Origin: Actinomycetota bacterium
GTDB lineage: Bacteria > Actinomycetota > Actinomycetes > S36-B12 > GCA-2699445
Length of the DNA stretch: 64,000 nt
Assembly: GCA_029978705.1 (NCBI GenBank)
Contig: JAPOIY010000012.1
Coordinates: forward strand, 1-64,000
Direction: 5' to 3'
Shown: one piece after another, positions 1-10,187 of the stretch
Numbering within the stretch: position 1 is the stretch's first letter
How the letters are laid out: each line of letters starts with the position of its first letter
The notes under the pieces: generated by a model
Told to the model about the DNA's origin: nothing
Databases searched by the model: none
Seen by the model: only the letters and a program-made list of their open reading frames with translations
Made by a program: the position numbers and the translations under genes

Positions 1-21
1 GACTCGGGCAACGGTTGCCAT
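1..21 (-). CDS. 5' end of an unseen minus-strand gene (partial)
   Basis: Only the start is inside the window. On the minus strand an ATG is preceded by GGAGGT, about three bases upstream, and the first codons read M-A-T-V-A-R-V. It lies 72 bp after the terC stop, in the same direction, so it could be the next gene of that run. The spacing between the Shine-Dalgarno sequence and the ATG is a little short. Function cannot be judged from seven codons. Confidence 0.35.
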
Positions 22-92
22 GGGACCTCCTCGGTCGGAGCTTCCAGGCAACCAGCCTGTTGCAGGCGATGCCTGCCCAGCCCTCGGTCCTG

Positions 93-1154
93 TCACTGCT
101 CGTCGGGCGCCGGGGTGGCCTCTTCGGTCTCGTCCCCGAGGAGCTCCAACTCCTCGGACTCGTGGCGCAGGGCGGCGGTGTGAGTCGCTGCGGGTCCCGT
201 GGCCACCACGCCGGGGTGGCTGCGCACGTACAGCAGCGAGACGACCGTGGTGACGGCCAGCACCCCGACGATGACCGCCAGGGACACCGCGATCGAGATC
301 TCCGGGACCGGCAGGTCGGTGGTCTCGTGCAGCGCGTGCAGGATCAGCTTGACCCCGATGAACGCGAGGATGATGGCCAGGCCGTAGGACAGGAACACCA
401 GCCGCTCGAGCATCCCGCTGACCAGGAAGTACAACTGTCGCAGCCCCATGAGCGCGAAGGCGTTGGCAGTGAAGACGATGTACGGCTCCTGGGTGAGGCC
501 GAAGATCGCCGGGATCGAGTCGAGGGCGAACAGGACGTCGGTGGTCCCGATCGCGATCATGACCAGCAGCATCGGGGTGACGAAGCGCCGCCCGTCGATC
601 TTCACGGTCAGCTTCGAGCCGTGGTACTCGCGGGTGGTCGGGAAGAACCGTTCGACGGTCCGGACGACCACGTTGTCGCCAGGCTCGGCGCCGTCATCGT
701 CATCGCCGCGCACGAGTTTGTACGCCGTGAACAGCAGGAGCGCCCCGAAGAGGAAGAACAGTCCGGCGAACCGTTGCAGGGCGGCGGCGCCGAGGACGAT
801 CAGGATGCCGCGCAGGACCAGCGCGATCAGGACCCCGACGAGGAGCACCCGGTGCTGGTGGACCCGGGGGACCGCGAACGACGACATGATCACGATGAAG
901 ACGAACAGGTTGTCGACGCTCAGCGAGTACTCGGTGAGGTATCCCGCGAAGAACTCCCCGGCCGCCTGGGCCCCGAACCACGCGTAGAGGAACACCCCGA
1001 AGGCCACGGCGAGGGCGACGTAGAAGGCGACCCAGCGCAGCGCCTGCGGCGGTCCGAAGTCACCGGGTGTGCTGTCCACCAGGACGAGGTCGAGGATGAT
1101 CACACCCAGCAGACCCGCGATGGTCGCGATCCACAACCAGTCCGGGACGTTCAT
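93..1154 (-). CDS. TerC family integral membrane protein
   Basis: A 353-residue polytopic membrane protein of the TerC/Alx family, which is linked to metal (manganese, tellurite) handling and to export-associated metal supply in other bacteria. About seven to nine hydrophobic segments are visible. Family hallmarks include the acidic intramembrane stretches around 'EYSLSVDNLFVF' (residues ~95-107) and 'TTDVLFALDSIPAIF' (~205-219), whose Asp/Glu residues are thought to bind metal. The length is normal for the family. The ATG start is supported by a TAACCT -10-like hexamer six bases upstream, which suggests leaderless transcription from its own promoter. No yybP-ykoY manganese riboswitch fits in the 29-bp gap to the upstream gene. 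The exact substrate is unknown. Confidence 0.9.
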   Translation of the reverse strand: MNVPDWLWIATIAGLLGVIILDLVLVDSTPGDFGPPQALRWVAFYVALAVAFGVFLYAWFGAQAAGEFFAGYLTEYSLSVDNLFVFIVIMSSFAVPRVHQHRVLLVGVLIALVLRGILIVLGAAALQRFAGLFFLFGALLLFTAYKLVRGDDDDGAEPGDNVVVRTVERFFPTTREYHGSKLTVKIDGRRFVTPMLLVMIAIGTTDVLFALDSIPAIFGLTQEPYIVFTANAFALMGLRQLYFLVSGMLERLVFLSYGLAIILAFIGVKLILHALHETTDLPVPEISIAVSLAVIVGVLAVTTVVSLLYVRSHPGVVATGPAATHTAALRHESEELELLGDETEEATPAPDEQ

Positions 1155-1160
1155 CGATTC

Positions 1161-1166
1161 AGGTTA
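1161..1166 (-). promoter_or_regulatory. -10-like hexamer for leaderless terC
   Basis: TAACCT on the minus strand ends six bases before the terC ATG. This fits the actinobacterial TANNNT -10 consensus with transcription starting at the A of ATG. The same geometry recurs at several genes here. No convincing -35 is visible. Confidence 0.5.
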
Positions 1167-1183
1167 TCCGGACGGGTCGGGCG

Positions 1184-1483
1184 TCAGCGGTGGGAGGCGA
1201 GGACGACCCGGGCGGCGGCCAGGTCGTCCGCCGGCACCTGCACCTGGTAACTGCTCTGCAGGTCCACGACGCGGTGCCGGATGCCGGCCGCCCGCAGGTC
1301 CCGGGCCAACTGGTTGCACTCGCCCCACGTGTGGGGGCCGAGCACCGGCGCCAGCACGTCGTCGTCGGCGAGGTCGGACCGGTTGGCGCGGAACGTGCGC
1401 CGGAGCAGCCACACCACGAGCAGCAGGGCGCACAGCGCGAACAGGGGCCCGAACGCGTACGAGAAGGAACCCCAGGACGGCAC
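1184..1483 (-). CDS. Small membrane protein with C-terminal DUF2007-like segment
   Basis: A 99-residue protein with a GTG start. Residues ~9-27 form one transmembrane helix ('YAFGPLFALCALLLVVWLL'). The soluble remainder has the look of a short ferredoxin-like fold in which two substrings, 'GIRHRVVDLQSSYQVQVPADDL', resemble putative signal-transducing DUF2007 domains. It sits 43 bp after the MBL-fold gene and 29 bp before terC in the same direction, so it is probably co-expressed with one of them. The assignment to DUF2007 is by impression only. No enzymatic motif is visible. Confidence 0.6.
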   Translation of the reverse strand: MPSWGSFSYAFGPLFALCALLLVVWLLRRTFRANRSDLADDDVLAPVLGPHTWGECNQLARDLRAAGIRHRVVDLQSSYQVQVPADDLAAARVVLASHR

Positions 1484-1526
1484 CTGACCATTGTGGGGGC
1501 GGGACCGGGATCAGGCCACCCGGCCC

Positions 1527-2183
1527 TCACCAGCCGCGGGCGTGCCACTCCGGCAGCGCCGGACGTTCCGCCCCGAGGGTCGTGTCGTCGCCGTGTCCCG
1601 GGTACACCCAGGTCTCGTCGGCGTACCGGGCGAACACGCGCTCCTCGACGTCGCCCAGCAACTGCTGGAAGTCGGCCGGGCTCGCGGTCTTGCCCACGCC
1701 CCCGGGGAACAGGCAGTCGCCGGAGAACAGGTGGCCGTAGCCGAAGGGGTCGTCGTAGTAGAGCGCGATCGCCCCGGGGGTGTGACCGACGAGCTCGATG
1801 ACCCGCAGCCGGGTGTCGCCGAGCGTCACGGTGTCGCCGTCGGTCACGGGGTCGCTGGTGGCCACCGGGATGCCGGGAGCGTCACCGGCGCCGGCGATGG
1901 TCCGGCAGCCCGTCGCGGCGACGACCTCGGCGAGGGCCTGGAAGTGGTCGGGGTGGCGGTGGGTGGTGATCACGGCGGTGAGGCCGTCGGGCCCCACGAG
2001 ATCGAGCAGCCGGTCGGGTTCGGCGGCGGCGTCGATCAGCAGCTGCTCGCCGGTCGCGCTGTCCCGCAGCAGATAGGCGTTGTTGTCCATGGGGCCCACC
2101 GACAGCTTCGAGATGGCCAGGCGGGGCAGTTCGTGCACTCCCGCGGGGCCGCCGGGGGTCACATGGCCGGTGTAGGTGCTCAC
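1527..2183 (-). CDS. MBL-fold metallohydrolase (glyoxalase II-like)
   Basis: A 218-residue metallo-beta-lactamase-fold hydrolase. The metal-binding motif 'TTHRHPDHF' (HxHxDH, ~residues 86-94) is intact, followed by the further ligands in 'GHTPG', 'SGDCLF' and 'YPGHGDDT'. This is the layout of hydroxyacylglutathione hydrolase-like or persulfide-dioxygenase-like enzymes, but the substrate is unknown. The GTG at 2183 begins the conserved region. The 1308-residue open frame running upstream is only the antisense of uvrA. It is divergent from uvrA across about 108 bp. The same arrangement next to uvrA is seen in other actinobacteria. Confidence 0.85.
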   Translation of the reverse strand: MSTYTGHVTPGGPAGVHELPRLAISKLSVGPMDNNAYLLRDSATGEQLLIDAAAEPDRLLDLVGPDGLTAVITTHRHPDHFQALAEVVAATGCRTIAGAGDAPGIPVATSDPVTDGDTVTLGDTRLRVIELVGHTPGAIALYYDDPFGYGHLFSGDCLFPGGVGKTASPADFQQLLGDVEERVFARYADETWVYPGHGDDTTLGAERPALPEWHARGW

Positions 2184-2279
2184 GGGATCACCCTGCCCTC
2201 CGAGGCCCGCTGCTGCAACCGGCTGTTCGCCCGTCGCGGAGCGGGGCCGCGCGATGAGGGCGCTGTCGGATGCCCCGGT

Positions 2280-2285
2280 TACCCT
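2280..2285 (+). promoter_or_regulatory. -10-like hexamer for leaderless uvrA
   Basis: TACCCT lies six bases before the uvrA ATG, matching TANNNT with a start site at the initiation codon. No Shine-Dalgarno sequence is present between them, which supports leaderless initiation. No clear -35 or LexA box was recognised in the divergent spacer. Confidence 0.5.
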
Positions 2286-2291
2286 GAGTGC

Positions 2292-5147
2292 ATGGCGGAG
2301 CGGCTCATCGTGCGGGGCGCTCGTGAGCACAATCTGCGCGACGTGTCGCTGGATCTGCCGCGGGACGCCCTGATCGTGTTCACCGGGCTCTCGGGGTCCG
2401 GCAAGTCGTCGTTGGCGTTCGACACGATCTTCGCCGAGGGCCAGCGCCGCTACGTCGAGAGCCTGTCGGCGTACGCGCGCCAGTTCCTCGGCCAGATGGA
2501 CAAACCCGACGTCGACTTCATCGAAGGGCTCAGTCCCGCGGTGTCGATCGACCAGAAGTCCACCAACCGCAATCCCCGCTCCACGGTCGGCACCATCACC
2601 GAGGTCTACGACTACCTGCGCCTGCTGTACGCCCGCATCGGCAAGCCGCACTGCCCCGTGTGCGGCGACCCGATCAGCCGCCAGACGCCGCAGCAGATCG
2701 TCGACCGCATCCTCGAGCTGCCCGACGGCACCCGCTTCCAGGTGCTCTCGCCGCTGGTGCGCGAGCGGAAGGGCGAATTCGTCGACCTCTTCCGGCAGCT
2801 GCAGGCGCAGGGCTACGCGCGGGTACGGGTCGACGGCGAGCTGTACCCCCTGACCGACCCGCCGACGCTGAAGAAGCAGGAGAAACACTCCGTCGACGTC
2901 ATCATCGATCGGCTCGTCGTGAAGGACTCCGCCCGCCAGCGCATCACCGACTCCATAGAGACCGCGCTGGGCCTGGCGGGAGGGACCGTCACCCTGGACT
3001 TCGTCGACCGCGCCGCCGACGATCCCCACCGGGAGCAGACCTTCAGCGAACACCTCGCCTGTCCCCGCGACGGGCTGTCGTTCGAGGAGCTCGAGCCGCG
3101 GTCCTTCTCCTTCAACTCGCCGTTCGGGGCCTGCCCCGAGTGCTCCGGCCTCGGCACCCGCATGGAGGTGGACGCCGAACTGGTCATCCCCGATGACTCC
3201 CTGAGCCTGTCGGAGGGCGCCATCTCGGTGTGGAACAGCGGCCACATGTCGGAGTACTTCGCGCGGCTGCTGCGGGCCCTCACCGCCGAGGTCGGCGGCG
3301 ACATGGACACCCCGTTCCGCGACCTGCCCGCCCCCGTACGCCGCACCATCCTCAAGGGCCACAGCAAGTCCGTGCAGGTCCGGTACAAGAACCGGTACGG
3401 CCGCGCCCGCCAGTACAACGCCAAATTCGAAGGTGTCCTGCCGTTCGTGATGCGGCGGTACATGGAGGCGGAGAGCGACTCGGCCCGGGACCGCTTCGAG
3501 GGGTTCCTGCGCCCCGTTCCCTGCTCCACGTGCGAGGGCCGGCGGCTGAAGCCGCTTCCGCTGGCCGTGACGATCGACGGTCGCAACATCGCCGACCTGG
3601 CCGCACTTCCCATCGGGGAGTGCGCCGAGGTCCTGGCGCACCTGGACCTCGGCGACCGCGACCGGGCCATCGCCGAACGCGTGCTCAAAGAGGTCAACGA
3701 ACGGCTGGCCTTCCTGGTCGACGTGGGCCTGCACTACCTGACCCTCGACCGCGCCGCCGGCACGCTGGCCGGCGGGGAGGCGCAGCGGATCCGGCTCGCC
3801 ACCCAGATCGGATCGGGCCTCGTCGGAGTCCTGTACGTCCTGGACGAACCGAGCATCGGGCTGCACCAGCGTGACAACCGCCGGCTGATCGACACGCTGG
3901 TCCGGCTGCGTGACCTCGGCAACACCCTCATCGTCGTCGAGCACGACGAGGACACCATCCGCACCGCCGACTGGGTCGTCGACATCGGTCCCGGCGCCGG
4001 TGAGCACGGCGGGGAGGTGGTGGTCAGCGGCCCGGTGAAGCAACTGGTCCGCAACAAGAAGTCCATCACCGGCGACTACCTCGCGGGGCGGCGCTCGATC
4101 GACGTGCCCGCGGTCCGGCGCCCGCCCGACCCCGACCGGAAGTTGCGGGTCGAGGGCGCCCGCGAGCACAACCTGCGCAACGTCAGCGTCGACGTGCCCC
4201 TCGGCTGCCTCGTCGCCGTCACGGGCGTCAGCGGCAGCGGGAAGTCCAGTCTCGTCAACGACGTGCTGTTCTCCGTCCTCGCGCGCGAGATGAACGGCGC
4301 CCGCGTCGTGCCCGGGAAACACAAACGGATCCGCGGCCTGGAGCACATCGACAAGGTGGTGCATGTCGACCAGAGCCCGATCGGGCGCACCCCCCGGTCG
4401 AACCCCGCCACCTACACGGGCGTCTTCGACCACATCCGCCGCCTCTTCGCCGAGACGCAGGAAGCCAAGGTGCGCGGCTACCTGCCCGGCCGGTTCTCGT
4501 TCAACGTGAAGGGCGGTCGCTGCGAGGCGTGTTCGGGCGACGGCACCATCAAGATCGAGATGAACTTCCTGCCCGACGTCTACGTGCCCTGCGAGGTGTG
4601 CCACGGGGCGCGCTACAACCGCGAGACCCTCGAGGTCCACTACAAGGGCAAGACCATCGCCGACGTCCTCGACATGCCCATCGAGGAGGCGCTCGAGTTC
4701 TTCGAGCCGGTACCCGCCATCGCGCGGCACCTGCGCACCCTGGTGGAGGTCGGGCTCGGCTATGTGCGGATGGGGCAGCCGGCCACGACGCTGTCGGGCG
4801 GTGAGGCGCAGCGCGTCAAACTGGCCTCCGAGTTGCAGAAGAGGTCGACCGGCCGCACGATCTACCTCCTCGACGAGCCGACGACGGGGCTCCACTTCGA
4901 GGACATCCGCAAACTGCTGGGCGTGCTGCAGTCCCTCGTCGACAAGGGCAACAGCGTGGTGGTCATCGAGCACAACCTCGATGTCATCAAGACAGCGGAC
5001 TGGATCATCGACATGGGCCCCGAAGGCGGATCGGGCGGTGGCATGGTCGTCGCAGAGGGCCCCCCGGAGGCTGTGGCCGAGATCGCCGGCTCCCACACCG
5101 GCCAGTTCCTGCGCGACCTGCTGGGCGAGTCCCGCGGCGTGGCGTGA
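2292..5147 (+). CDS. uvrA: Excinuclease ABC subunit A
   Basis: A 951-residue UvrA, the damage-recognition ATPase of nucleotide excision repair, acting with UvrB and UvrC in the cytoplasm. Two ABC ATPase modules are visible: Walker A 'GLSGSGKSS' (~residue 31) and 'GVSGSGKSS' (~650). The signatures are '[12 protein letters not shown]', with Ala in place of Ser, and '[12 protein letters not shown]'. Zinc-finger CxxC pairs occur at 'CPVCGD', 'CPECSG' and 'CEACSGDG...CEVCHG'. The ATG at 2292 begins the conserved '[15 protein letters not shown]'; the longer track ORF upstream is spurious. Length is normal. uvrC lies 1.2 kb downstream, as in other actinobacteria. Confidence 0.98.
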   Translation: MAERLIVRGAREHNLRDVSLDLPRDALIVFTGLSGSGKSSLAFDTIFAEGQRRYVESLSAYARQFLGQMDKPDVDFIEGLSPAVSIDQKSTNRNPRSTVGTITEVYDYLRLLYARIGKPHCPVCGDPISRQTPQQIVDRILELPDGTRFQVLSPLVRERKGEFVDLFRQLQAQGYARVRVDGELYPLTDPPTLKKQEKHSVDVIIDRLVVKDSARQRITDSIETALGLAGGTVTLDFVDRAADDPHREQTFSEHLACPRDGLSFEELEPRSFSFNSPFGACPECSGLGTRMEVDAELVIPDDSLSLSEGAISVWNSGHMSEYFARLLRALTAEVGGDMDTPFRDLPAPVRRTILKGHSKSVQVRYKNRYGRARQYNAKFEGVLPFVMRRYMEAESDSARDRFEGFLRPVPCSTCEGRRLKPLPLAVTIDGRNIADLAALPIGECAEVLAHLDLGDRDRAIAERVLKEVNERLAFLVDVGLHYLTLDRAAGTLAGGEAQRIRLATQIGSGLVGVLYVLDEPSIGLHQRDNRRLIDTLVRLRDLGNTLIVVEHDEDTIRTADWVVDIGPGAGEHGGEVVVSGPVKQLVRNKKSITGDYLAGRRSIDVPAVRRPPDPDRKLRVEGAREHNLRNVSVDVPLGCLVAVTGVSGSGKSSLVNDVLFSVLAREMNGARVVPGKHKRIRGLEHIDKVVHVDQSPIGRTPRSNPATYTGVFDHIRRLFAETQEAKVRGYLPGRFSFNVKGGRCEACSGDGTIKIEMNFLPDVYVPCEVCHGARYNRETLEVHYKGKTIADVLDMPIEEALEFFEPVPAIARHLRTLVEVGLGYVRMGQPATTLSGGEAQRVKLASELQKRSTGRTIYLLDEPTTGLHFEDIRKLLGVLQSLVDKGNSVVVIEHNLDVIKTADWIIDMGPEGGSGGGMVVAEGPPEAVAEIAGSHTGQFLRDLLGESRGVA

Positions 5148-5193
5148 GGCCGGGCGTGCGGTGCCCGGTGACCGGGCATGGCAGGCTGTCGGT

Positions 5194-5634
5194 ATGAGCG
5201 ACAGCAACGACACCCCCATCGACCGGCGCACGGTGCTCGCCACGGCCGGCGCCGTCGGGGCGGCCGGCGTCCTCGCCGCGTGCAGCAACACGAACCCGGC
5301 GCCCTCCTCCTCGCCCGCCCCCAGCAAGAGCAACCGGAGCGGCGGCCAGGCGCTGGCCCAGGCCTCCGACATCCCCGTCGGCGGCGGCAAGGTGCTGCCG
5401 GAGCCCGAAGTGGTGGTGACCCAGCCGAAGAAGGGCGAGTTCGCCGCCTTCACGGCCGTCTGCCCCCATCAGGGGTGCCTGGTCAACGAGGTGACCGCGG
5501 ACACGATCGTGTGCCCCTGTCACGGCTCCGAGTTCTCCGCCAGCACGGGCGAAGTGCTGGCGGGGCCGGCGATGACCGGGCTCGACCCCATCGCCATCAA
5601 GGTCGAGAACGGCGAGATCCTGGGCCGGATCTGA
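5194..5634 (+). CDS. Rieske (2Fe-2S) protein with Tat/lipoprotein signal
   Basis: A 146-residue exported Rieske protein. The N-terminus carries a twin-arginine-like 'DRRTVLA' followed by a hydrophobic stretch and the lipobox 'LAAC' (Cys ~29), so it is predicted to be a Tat-exported lipoprotein. The cluster ligands are the C-x-H of 'CPHQGC' and the C-x-x-H of 'CPCHGSEF', spaced as in classical Rieske domains. A Ser/Pro/Lys linker joins anchor and domain. The redox partner is unknown. It follows uvrA by 46 bp, a neighbourhood conserved in streptomycetes from memory, and converges on the next gene with only 9 bp between stops. Confidence 0.9.
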   Translation: MSDSNDTPIDRRTVLATAGAVGAAGVLAACSNTNPAPSSSPAPSKSNRSGGQALAQASDIPVGGGKVLPEPEVVVTQPKKGEFAAFTAVCPHQGCLVNEVTADTIVCPCHGSEFSASTGEVLAGPAMTGLDPIAIKVENGEILGRI

Positions 5635-5643
5635 GCCTGGCGG

Positions 5644-6243
5644 TCAGCGGGCGGCCAACTGCCGCGCGGCCCGCGCGATGAGCGCGCCGCGCACCTGGTA
5701 CCCGTGGGCGGTGGCGTGCACGCCGTCGCCCCCGATGAGACTGGGAGTGCGGTGCACGCGTCGGGCCCAGTCGACGACCGTGAGGCGCTGCGCCTGTTGG
5801 TCGAGGTGGCGCAGCATGCGGTTCACCCGGCCGTAGCCGCCGGGCCGCTCGACGGTGAGCCAGATGACCTCGCGCTGGGGGCCGGCGAGTTTCAGGCTGC
5901 GCACCACGTACCGGTGCAGGGCGTGGGGGTCCGGCCCGTCGTTGGTCCCCAAGGCCACCACCCACACCTTGGCCCGGCGGGCGCTGGGGGACTGGGCGAG
6001 GCGGTGCATGCCGGTGGCGGTGAAGCGACCCACCTCGGCGTCCACGGCCACGGCCCGCACGTCACCGCGCAGCCGCCGCTTGATGTAGGGGCCGGCGCCC
6101 ACGGTCAGCGAATCGCCCTGCACGTAGACGGCGGTGCGGCGGGCCGCCGCAGTCGGGGAGTCGGCGGCACCGGCCGGGGCGGCGACCACCACGGGGGTGG
6201 CCAGCAGCGCGGCGGCCGTCAGCGCCGGAAAGATTTTGGGCAT
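5644..6243 (-). CDS. Secreted SGNH/GDSL hydrolase
   Basis: A 199-residue exported hydrolase of the SGNH superfamily. Residues 1-25 look like a Sec signal ('MPKIFPALTAAALLATPVVV', then an AGA-type cleavage site). Block I is 'VQGDSLTVG' with the nucleophilic Ser, block III 'LGTNDGPDP', and block V 'DGVHATAHGY' with the catalytic Asp and His. The substrate may be an ester or acyl group on an extracellular polymer; this is not deducible. The ATG at 6243 is preferred over the 75-base upstream extension because the signal peptide begins there. Its promoter region is shared divergently with uvrC. Confidence 0.85.
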   Translation of the reverse strand: MPKIFPALTAAALLATPVVVAAPAGAADSPTAAARRTAVYVQGDSLTVGAGPYIKRRLRGDVRAVAVDAEVGRFTATGMHRLAQSPSARRAKVWVVALGTNDGPDPHALHRYVVRSLKLAGPQREVIWLTVERPGGYGRVNRMLRHLDQQAQRLTVVDWARRVHRTPSLIGGDGVHATAHGYQVRGALIARAARQLAAR

Positions 6244-6349
6244 AGCGGCACTGTGCCGGGAAACTCTGTTACGTGCACGGTGTTTCCCGGTGACGTTGCT
6301 CACGCACGCCTGTGACACTCCTGCGACATTGCGCCATTCGGGTGACGCC

Positions 6350-6355
6350 TAACCT
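6350..6355 (+). promoter_or_regulatory. -10-like hexamer for leaderless uvrC
   Basis: TAACCT ends six bases before a GTG at 6362, the same spacing seen at terC, uvrA, phaZ and others. This favours GTG 6362 over GTG 6356 as the true uvrC start, because 6356 lies immediately after the hexamer. A TTGCGC 15 bp upstream could be a weak -35. Confidence 0.5.
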
Positions 6356-6361
6356 GTGGGG

Positions 6362-8335
6362 GTGGGTACGACGCTGCGTCCGGAACCGGGATCCGTCCCC
6401 GACGAGCCGGGTGTCTACCGCTTCCTCGACGCAGCGGGCCGGGTGCTCTACGTGGGCAAGGCCAAGAACCTGCGCAACCGCCTGAACTCCTACTTCTCCA
6501 GCGGCCTGCATCCCCGGACCCAGGCGATGGTGGCGGCCGCGGCGTCCGTCGACTGGACGGTCGTCGCCAACGAGGTGGAGGCGCTGCAACTCGAGTACTC
6601 CTGGATCAAGGAGTTCGAGCCACGCTTCAACGTGAAGTACACCGACGACAAGTCCTACCCCTTCCTCGCCGTCACCGTCGCCGAGGACTACCCGCGGATC
6701 ATGGTGATGCGCGGGGCCAAACGCCGCGGGGTGCGCTACTTCGGGCCGTACTCGCACGCGTGGGCCATCCGCGAGACGGTCGACCAGTTGCTGCGCGTCT
6801 TCCCGGCCCGCACGTGCAGCAAGGGGGTGTTCCGCCGCGCCGAGATGTCCGGGCGGCCCTGCCTCCTGGGCTACATCGGCAAGTGCTCGGCCCCCTGCAT
6901 CGGGCGCGTCACGATGGCCGAGCACCGCGAGATCATCGACGGTTTCTGCTCCTTCGTCGCCGGGGACACCCAACCCCATCTGCGACGGGTCGAGCAGGCG
7001 ATGGCCGCGGCCGCCGGCCGGGAGGACTTCGAGACCGCCGCGCGGCTGCGCGACGACCTGTTCGCGCTGCGCCGGGCCCTGGAACGCAACACCGTCGTCC
7101 TGCCCGACCGCACGCACGCCGATGTGGTGGCCCTCGCCGGTGACGAGCTGCAGGGAGCCGTCCAGATCTTCCACGTACGCGGCGGCCGCATCACCGGACA
7201 GCGTGGGTTCGTCGTGGAGCGCACGATGGAGTTCTCCGACGCCGACCTGCTCGAGCAGGCGCTGTTGCGCTTCTACGGCGACGCGGATCCGGAGACGCTC
7301 CCGCGCGAGGTCCTGGTCTCCGAGGAGATGCCCGACGCCGACCTCGCCGCGTGGGTGTCGCGGCTCGCGGGGCGACGCGTCGCCGTGCGCCGACCGGAGC
7401 GGGGCGACAAGCGCGCGTTGTTGGACACCGTGCAGCGCAATGCCGAGCAGGCCCTGGTCCGGCACAAGCGGCGCCGCAGCGGCGACCTCACCGCGCGCGC
7501 CCAGGCGATGGAGGACCTGCAGCACGCCCTCGGCATGGCCGGCGCCCCCCTGCGGATCGAGGGCTACGACATCTCGACACTGCAGGGCCAGGACACGGTC
7601 GGCTCCATGGTCGTCTTCGAGGACGGACTGCCCCGGACCAGTGACTACCGCCGGTTCACCGTGTCCCCGGCCGCAGCCCACTCCGATCTCGCCGCGGTCG
7701 CGGAGGTCGTCCCCCGCCGCTTCAAGCGCTACCTCGCCGAGCGCAGCGAGTCCTCCGAGTTGGAGATGGCGGGCACCGCCACCGCGTCCCCGGTGCGCCG
7801 CAAGGGCTTCTCGTACCCGCCGCAGCTGCTGGTGGTGGACGGCGGCCGCGCCCAGGCGCAGGCAGCGCAGCAGGCGCTGGCGGAACTCGGCATCGACGAT
7901 GTCGTGGTGTGCGGTCTGGCGAAACGGCTGGAGGAGATCTGGCTCCCCGACGACCCGGACCCCGTCATCCTGTCCCGCAGCAGCGAGGCCCTGCACCTGC
8001 TGCAGAACCTGCGCGACGAGGCGCACCGCTTCGCCATCGCCGGGCACCGTAAGAAGCGGGCCAAACGCAGCACCACGAGCGCACTCGACGGCATCCCCGG
8101 TCTCGGCCCCGCCCGGCGCAAGGCGCTGCTGAAGCAGTTCGGATCGGTCCGGGCTCTGACCGCCGCGGCACCCGACGACCTCTCGGCCGTGCCCGGGATC
8201 GGGCCGACTCTGGCCGCCACGATCAGCGAACACCTGCGTTCCCAGCGCGAGGACGCGGCTCCGGCCGTTAACCTGAGCACCGGTGAGGTGGTCGAACCAC
8301 AACCACCGCCGTCCGCCGAAAGCACCGCACCATGA
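6362..8335 (+). CDS. uvrC: Excinuclease ABC subunit C
   Basis: UvrC, the dual-incision endonuclease of nucleotide excision repair; about 657 residues from GTG 6362 (659 from GTG 6356). It has an N-terminal GIY-YIG nuclease ('[25 protein letters not shown]', split across ~residues 18-42). A central UvrB-binding segment ('[15 protein letters not shown]', ~225) and a C-terminal RNase H-like nuclease with 'EGYDIS' and 'VVDGGRAQ' follow. Tandem helix-hairpin-helix motifs ('[17 protein letters not shown]', '[12 protein letters not shown]') end the protein. It overlaps rapZ by four bases and heads the uvrC-rapZ-yvcK-whiA operon. Confidence 0.97.
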   Translation: MGTTLRPEPGSVPDEPGVYRFLDAAGRVLYVGKAKNLRNRLNSYFSSGLHPRTQAMVAAAASVDWTVVANEVEALQLEYSWIKEFEPRFNVKYTDDKSYPFLAVTVAEDYPRIMVMRGAKRRGVRYFGPYSHAWAIRETVDQLLRVFPARTCSKGVFRRAEMSGRPCLLGYIGKCSAPCIGRVTMAEHREIIDGFCSFVAGDTQPHLRRVEQAMAAAAGREDFETAARLRDDLFALRRALERNTVVLPDRTHADVVALAGDELQGAVQIFHVRGGRITGQRGFVVERTMEFSDADLLEQALLRFYGDADPETLPREVLVSEEMPDADLAAWVSRLAGRRVAVRRPERGDKRALLDTVQRNAEQALVRHKRRRSGDLTARAQAMEDLQHALGMAGAPLRIEGYDISTLQGQDTVGSMVVFEDGLPRTSDYRRFTVSPAAAHSDLAAVAEVVPRRFKRYLAERSESSELEMAGTATASPVRRKGFSYPPQLLVVDGGRAQAQAAQQALAELGIDDVVVCGLAKRLEEIWLPDDPDPVILSRSSEALHLLQNLRDEAHRFAIAGHRKKRAKRSTTSALDGIPGLGPARRKALLKQFGSVRALTAAAPDDLSAVPGIGPTLAATISEHLRSQREDAAPAVNLSTGEVVEPQPPPSAESTAP

Positions 8336-9195
8336 GCATGACCCCCGAACTGGTTCTCGTCACCGGCATGTCCGGCGCCGGGAAGTCCACCGCCGCGCGC
8401 GCCCTGGAGGACCTGGGCTGGTTCGTCATCGACAACCTGCCCCCCTCCCTGCTCGCCGAGGCCGTCGCGGCCACCCCGCAGCCGACCGACGGAGCGGGCC
8501 TGGCCGTCGTCGTGGACGCGCGCGGCGGCGACGTCTTCGCGGCCCTCAGCGAGGCGCTGTCCCGCCTGAGTTTCGAGGGGGTCGACATCCGCACCCTGTT
8601 CCTCGAGGCCAGCGACGAGGCGCTCGTGCGCCGGTTCGAGAGCAGCCGGCGCCCGCACCCGCTGCAGGGGTCCGGGCGCATCCTCGACGGAGTCGAGCGG
8701 GAGCGGGACCTGCTGTCCGAGTTCCGCGCTGACGCCGATCTCGTGGTGGATACCACCTCCCTGAACGTGCACGACCTGCGTCGCCGCGTCGAGGCGGCCT
8801 TCCCGGACGAGGAACGGGTCCAGCTGCGGGCCACCGTCATGTCCTTCGGGTTCAAGTACGGGATCCCCGTGGACGCCGACATCGTGCTCGACGTACGTTT
8901 CCTGCCCAACCCGCACTGGGTGCCCGAGTTGCGCGAACTGACCGGCCGCGACGCTCCGGTGAACGACTACGTCGTCGAACGCCCGGAGGCCCGCGACTAC
9001 CTGGACACCGTGGCCCGCATGGTCGACCTGGTCGCCGAGGGCTACCTGCGGGAGGGCAAACGTTATGTGACGGTCGCCATCGGCTGCACCGGCGGCAAAC
9101 ACCGGTCGGTCGCCATGGCCGAGAACCTCAGCGCCCGCCTCGTGAAGCAGGGGGTCGAGACGCTGGTCTTCCACCGGGATCTGGGGCGCGAGTGA
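8332..9195 (+). CDS. rapZ: RNase adapter protein RapZ/YvcJ, nucleotide-binding
   Basis: A 287-residue P-loop protein of the RapZ (YvcJ) family. Walker A is 'GMSGAGKST' (~residues 12-20). The conserved C-terminal half contains 'SFGFKYG', '[10 protein letters not shown]' and '[11 protein letters not shown]', all family signatures. In E. coli RapZ guides RNase E to the GlmZ sRNA. In Gram-positive bacteria the family binds and hydrolyses nucleotides, and its cellular target is less clear. The start overlaps the uvrC stop (ATGA), and the stop overlaps the yvcK GTG. Translational coupling across the operon is likely. Confidence 0.95.
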   Translation: MSMTPELVLVTGMSGAGKSTAARALEDLGWFVIDNLPPSLLAEAVAATPQPTDGAGLAVVVDARGGDVFAALSEALSRLSFEGVDIRTLFLEASDEALVRRFESSRRPHPLQGSGRILDGVERERDLLSEFRADADLVVDTTSLNVHDLRRRVEAAFPDEERVQLRATVMSFGFKYGIPVDADIVLDVRFLPNPHWVPELRELTGRDAPVNDYVVERPEARDYLDTVARMVDLVAEGYLREGKRYVTVAIGCTGGKHRSVAMAENLSARLVKQGVETLVFHRDLGRE

Positions 9196-10187
9196 GGCGG
9201 ATCCGGGGATTCCCCGACGGGCACGGCCCGCGGGTCGTCGCCTTCGGCGGCGGGCACGGCCTGGCCGTGTCGCTGCGGGCGATGCGCCGGGTCACCGACA
9301 ACCTCACCGCCGTCGTGGGGGTCTCCGACGACGGCGGCTCGTCGGGGCGGCTGCGCCGCGACTTCGGGGTGCTGCCGCCCGGCGACCTGCGCATGGCCCT
9401 GGCCGCCCTGTGCGGCGACGACACGTGGGGGCGCACCTGGAGCCGCGTCGTGCAGCACCGGTTCGCCGGCGACGGCGAGCTCGACGGCCACTCGGTGGGT
9501 AATCTGCTGATCCTGTCGCTGTGGGACGAGACCGGCGATGTCGTCGCGGGCCTGGACTGGCTCGCCGCCCTCCTCGGGGCGCAGGGCCGCGTGCTGCCGG
9601 TCAGCCGCGACCCCTTGGAGATCGTGGCCGACGTACGTGGCGCGGACCCGGCCGATCCCGGCACCAGCCGGGAGGTGCGCGGCCAGGTCGCGGTGGCCAC
9701 GACCCCCGGGACGGTCGAGCGCATCGCCGTGGACCCGCCGGACGCCGTCATGTGCCCGGAGGCGTTGGCAGCGGTCGGCGAGGCCGACGTCATCGTCCTG
9801 GGGCCCGGCTCCTGGTACACGTCGGTGATCGCGCCCCTGCTGGTGCCGCAAGTGGCGGAAAGTGTGCGGACCAGCCCCGCAAGACGTGTCGTCGTGCTTA
9901 ACCTGGTGGCGCAGCCGGGTGAGACGACCGACTTCACGGCGGAACGCCATGTGTCGGTCCTCGCGGCCGAGGTACCGGGGCTCACGGTCGATGCGGTGGT
10001 CGCCGACCCCCGCAGCGTGGGGGACGTCGCGGCCCTGGCCCGGGTCTGCGCCGACGAGTTGGGAGCTGAACTGGTGATGAGGTCCGTCGCTGCCCCCACG
10101 GGGCCCGCCGGGGTGCACGACCCCGATCTGCTGGCGGCGGCGTTCGCCGAGTTCGCCGGGCGTGGCAGGATTCCCTCATGGCGTTGA
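9192..10187 (+). CDS. yvcK: YvcK/CofD-like gluconeogenesis factor
   Basis: A 331-residue protein of the YvcK (CofD-like, UPF0052) family, which binds UDP-sugars in Bacillus and Mycobacterium and influences gluconeogenic growth and peptidoglycan synthesis. The N-terminal '[18 protein letters not shown]' is the ligand-binding signature. '[14 protein letters not shown]' and '[12 protein letters not shown]' follow, and '[16 protein letters not shown]' lies near residue ~200. The GTG start lies within the rapZ stop (GTGA) and the 3' end overlaps whiA by 10 bases. Length is typical. Confidence 0.95.
   Translation: MRRIRGFPDGHGPRVVAFGGGHGLAVSLRAMRRVTDNLTAVVGVSDDGGSSGRLRRDFGVLPPGDLRMALAALCGDDTWGRTWSRVVQHRFAGDGELDGHSVGNLLILSLWDETGDVVAGLDWLAALLGAQGRVLPVSRDPLEIVADVRGADPADPGTSREVRGQVAVATTPGTVERIAVDPPDAVMCPEALAAVGEADVIVLGPGSWYTSVIAPLLVPQVAESVRTSPARRVVVLNLVAQPGETTDFTAERHVSVLAAEVPGLTVDAVVADPRSVGDVAALARVCADELGAELVMRSVAAPTGPAGVHDPDLLAAAFAEFAGRGRIPSWR

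Noticed and set aside
44-80. Short hairpins (GGTTGCCTGG/CAGGCAACC-type and GCAGGC-GAT-GCCTGC) between terC and the next gene
   Set aside because: Stems of 5-6 bp with no U-tract are too weak to call a terminator or riboswitch in such GC-rich DNA.
1155-1183. A yybP-ykoY manganese riboswitch upstream of terC
   Set aside because: The gap is only 29 bp and holds a leaderless-type promoter hexamer. There is no space for the aptamer.
1527-5453. A 1308-residue minus-strand ORF antisense to uvrA
   Set aside because: It is an open frame produced by high-GC codon bias. Only its last 218 residues (the MBL-fold hydrolase) are a real gene; uvrA on the plus strand has every family motif.
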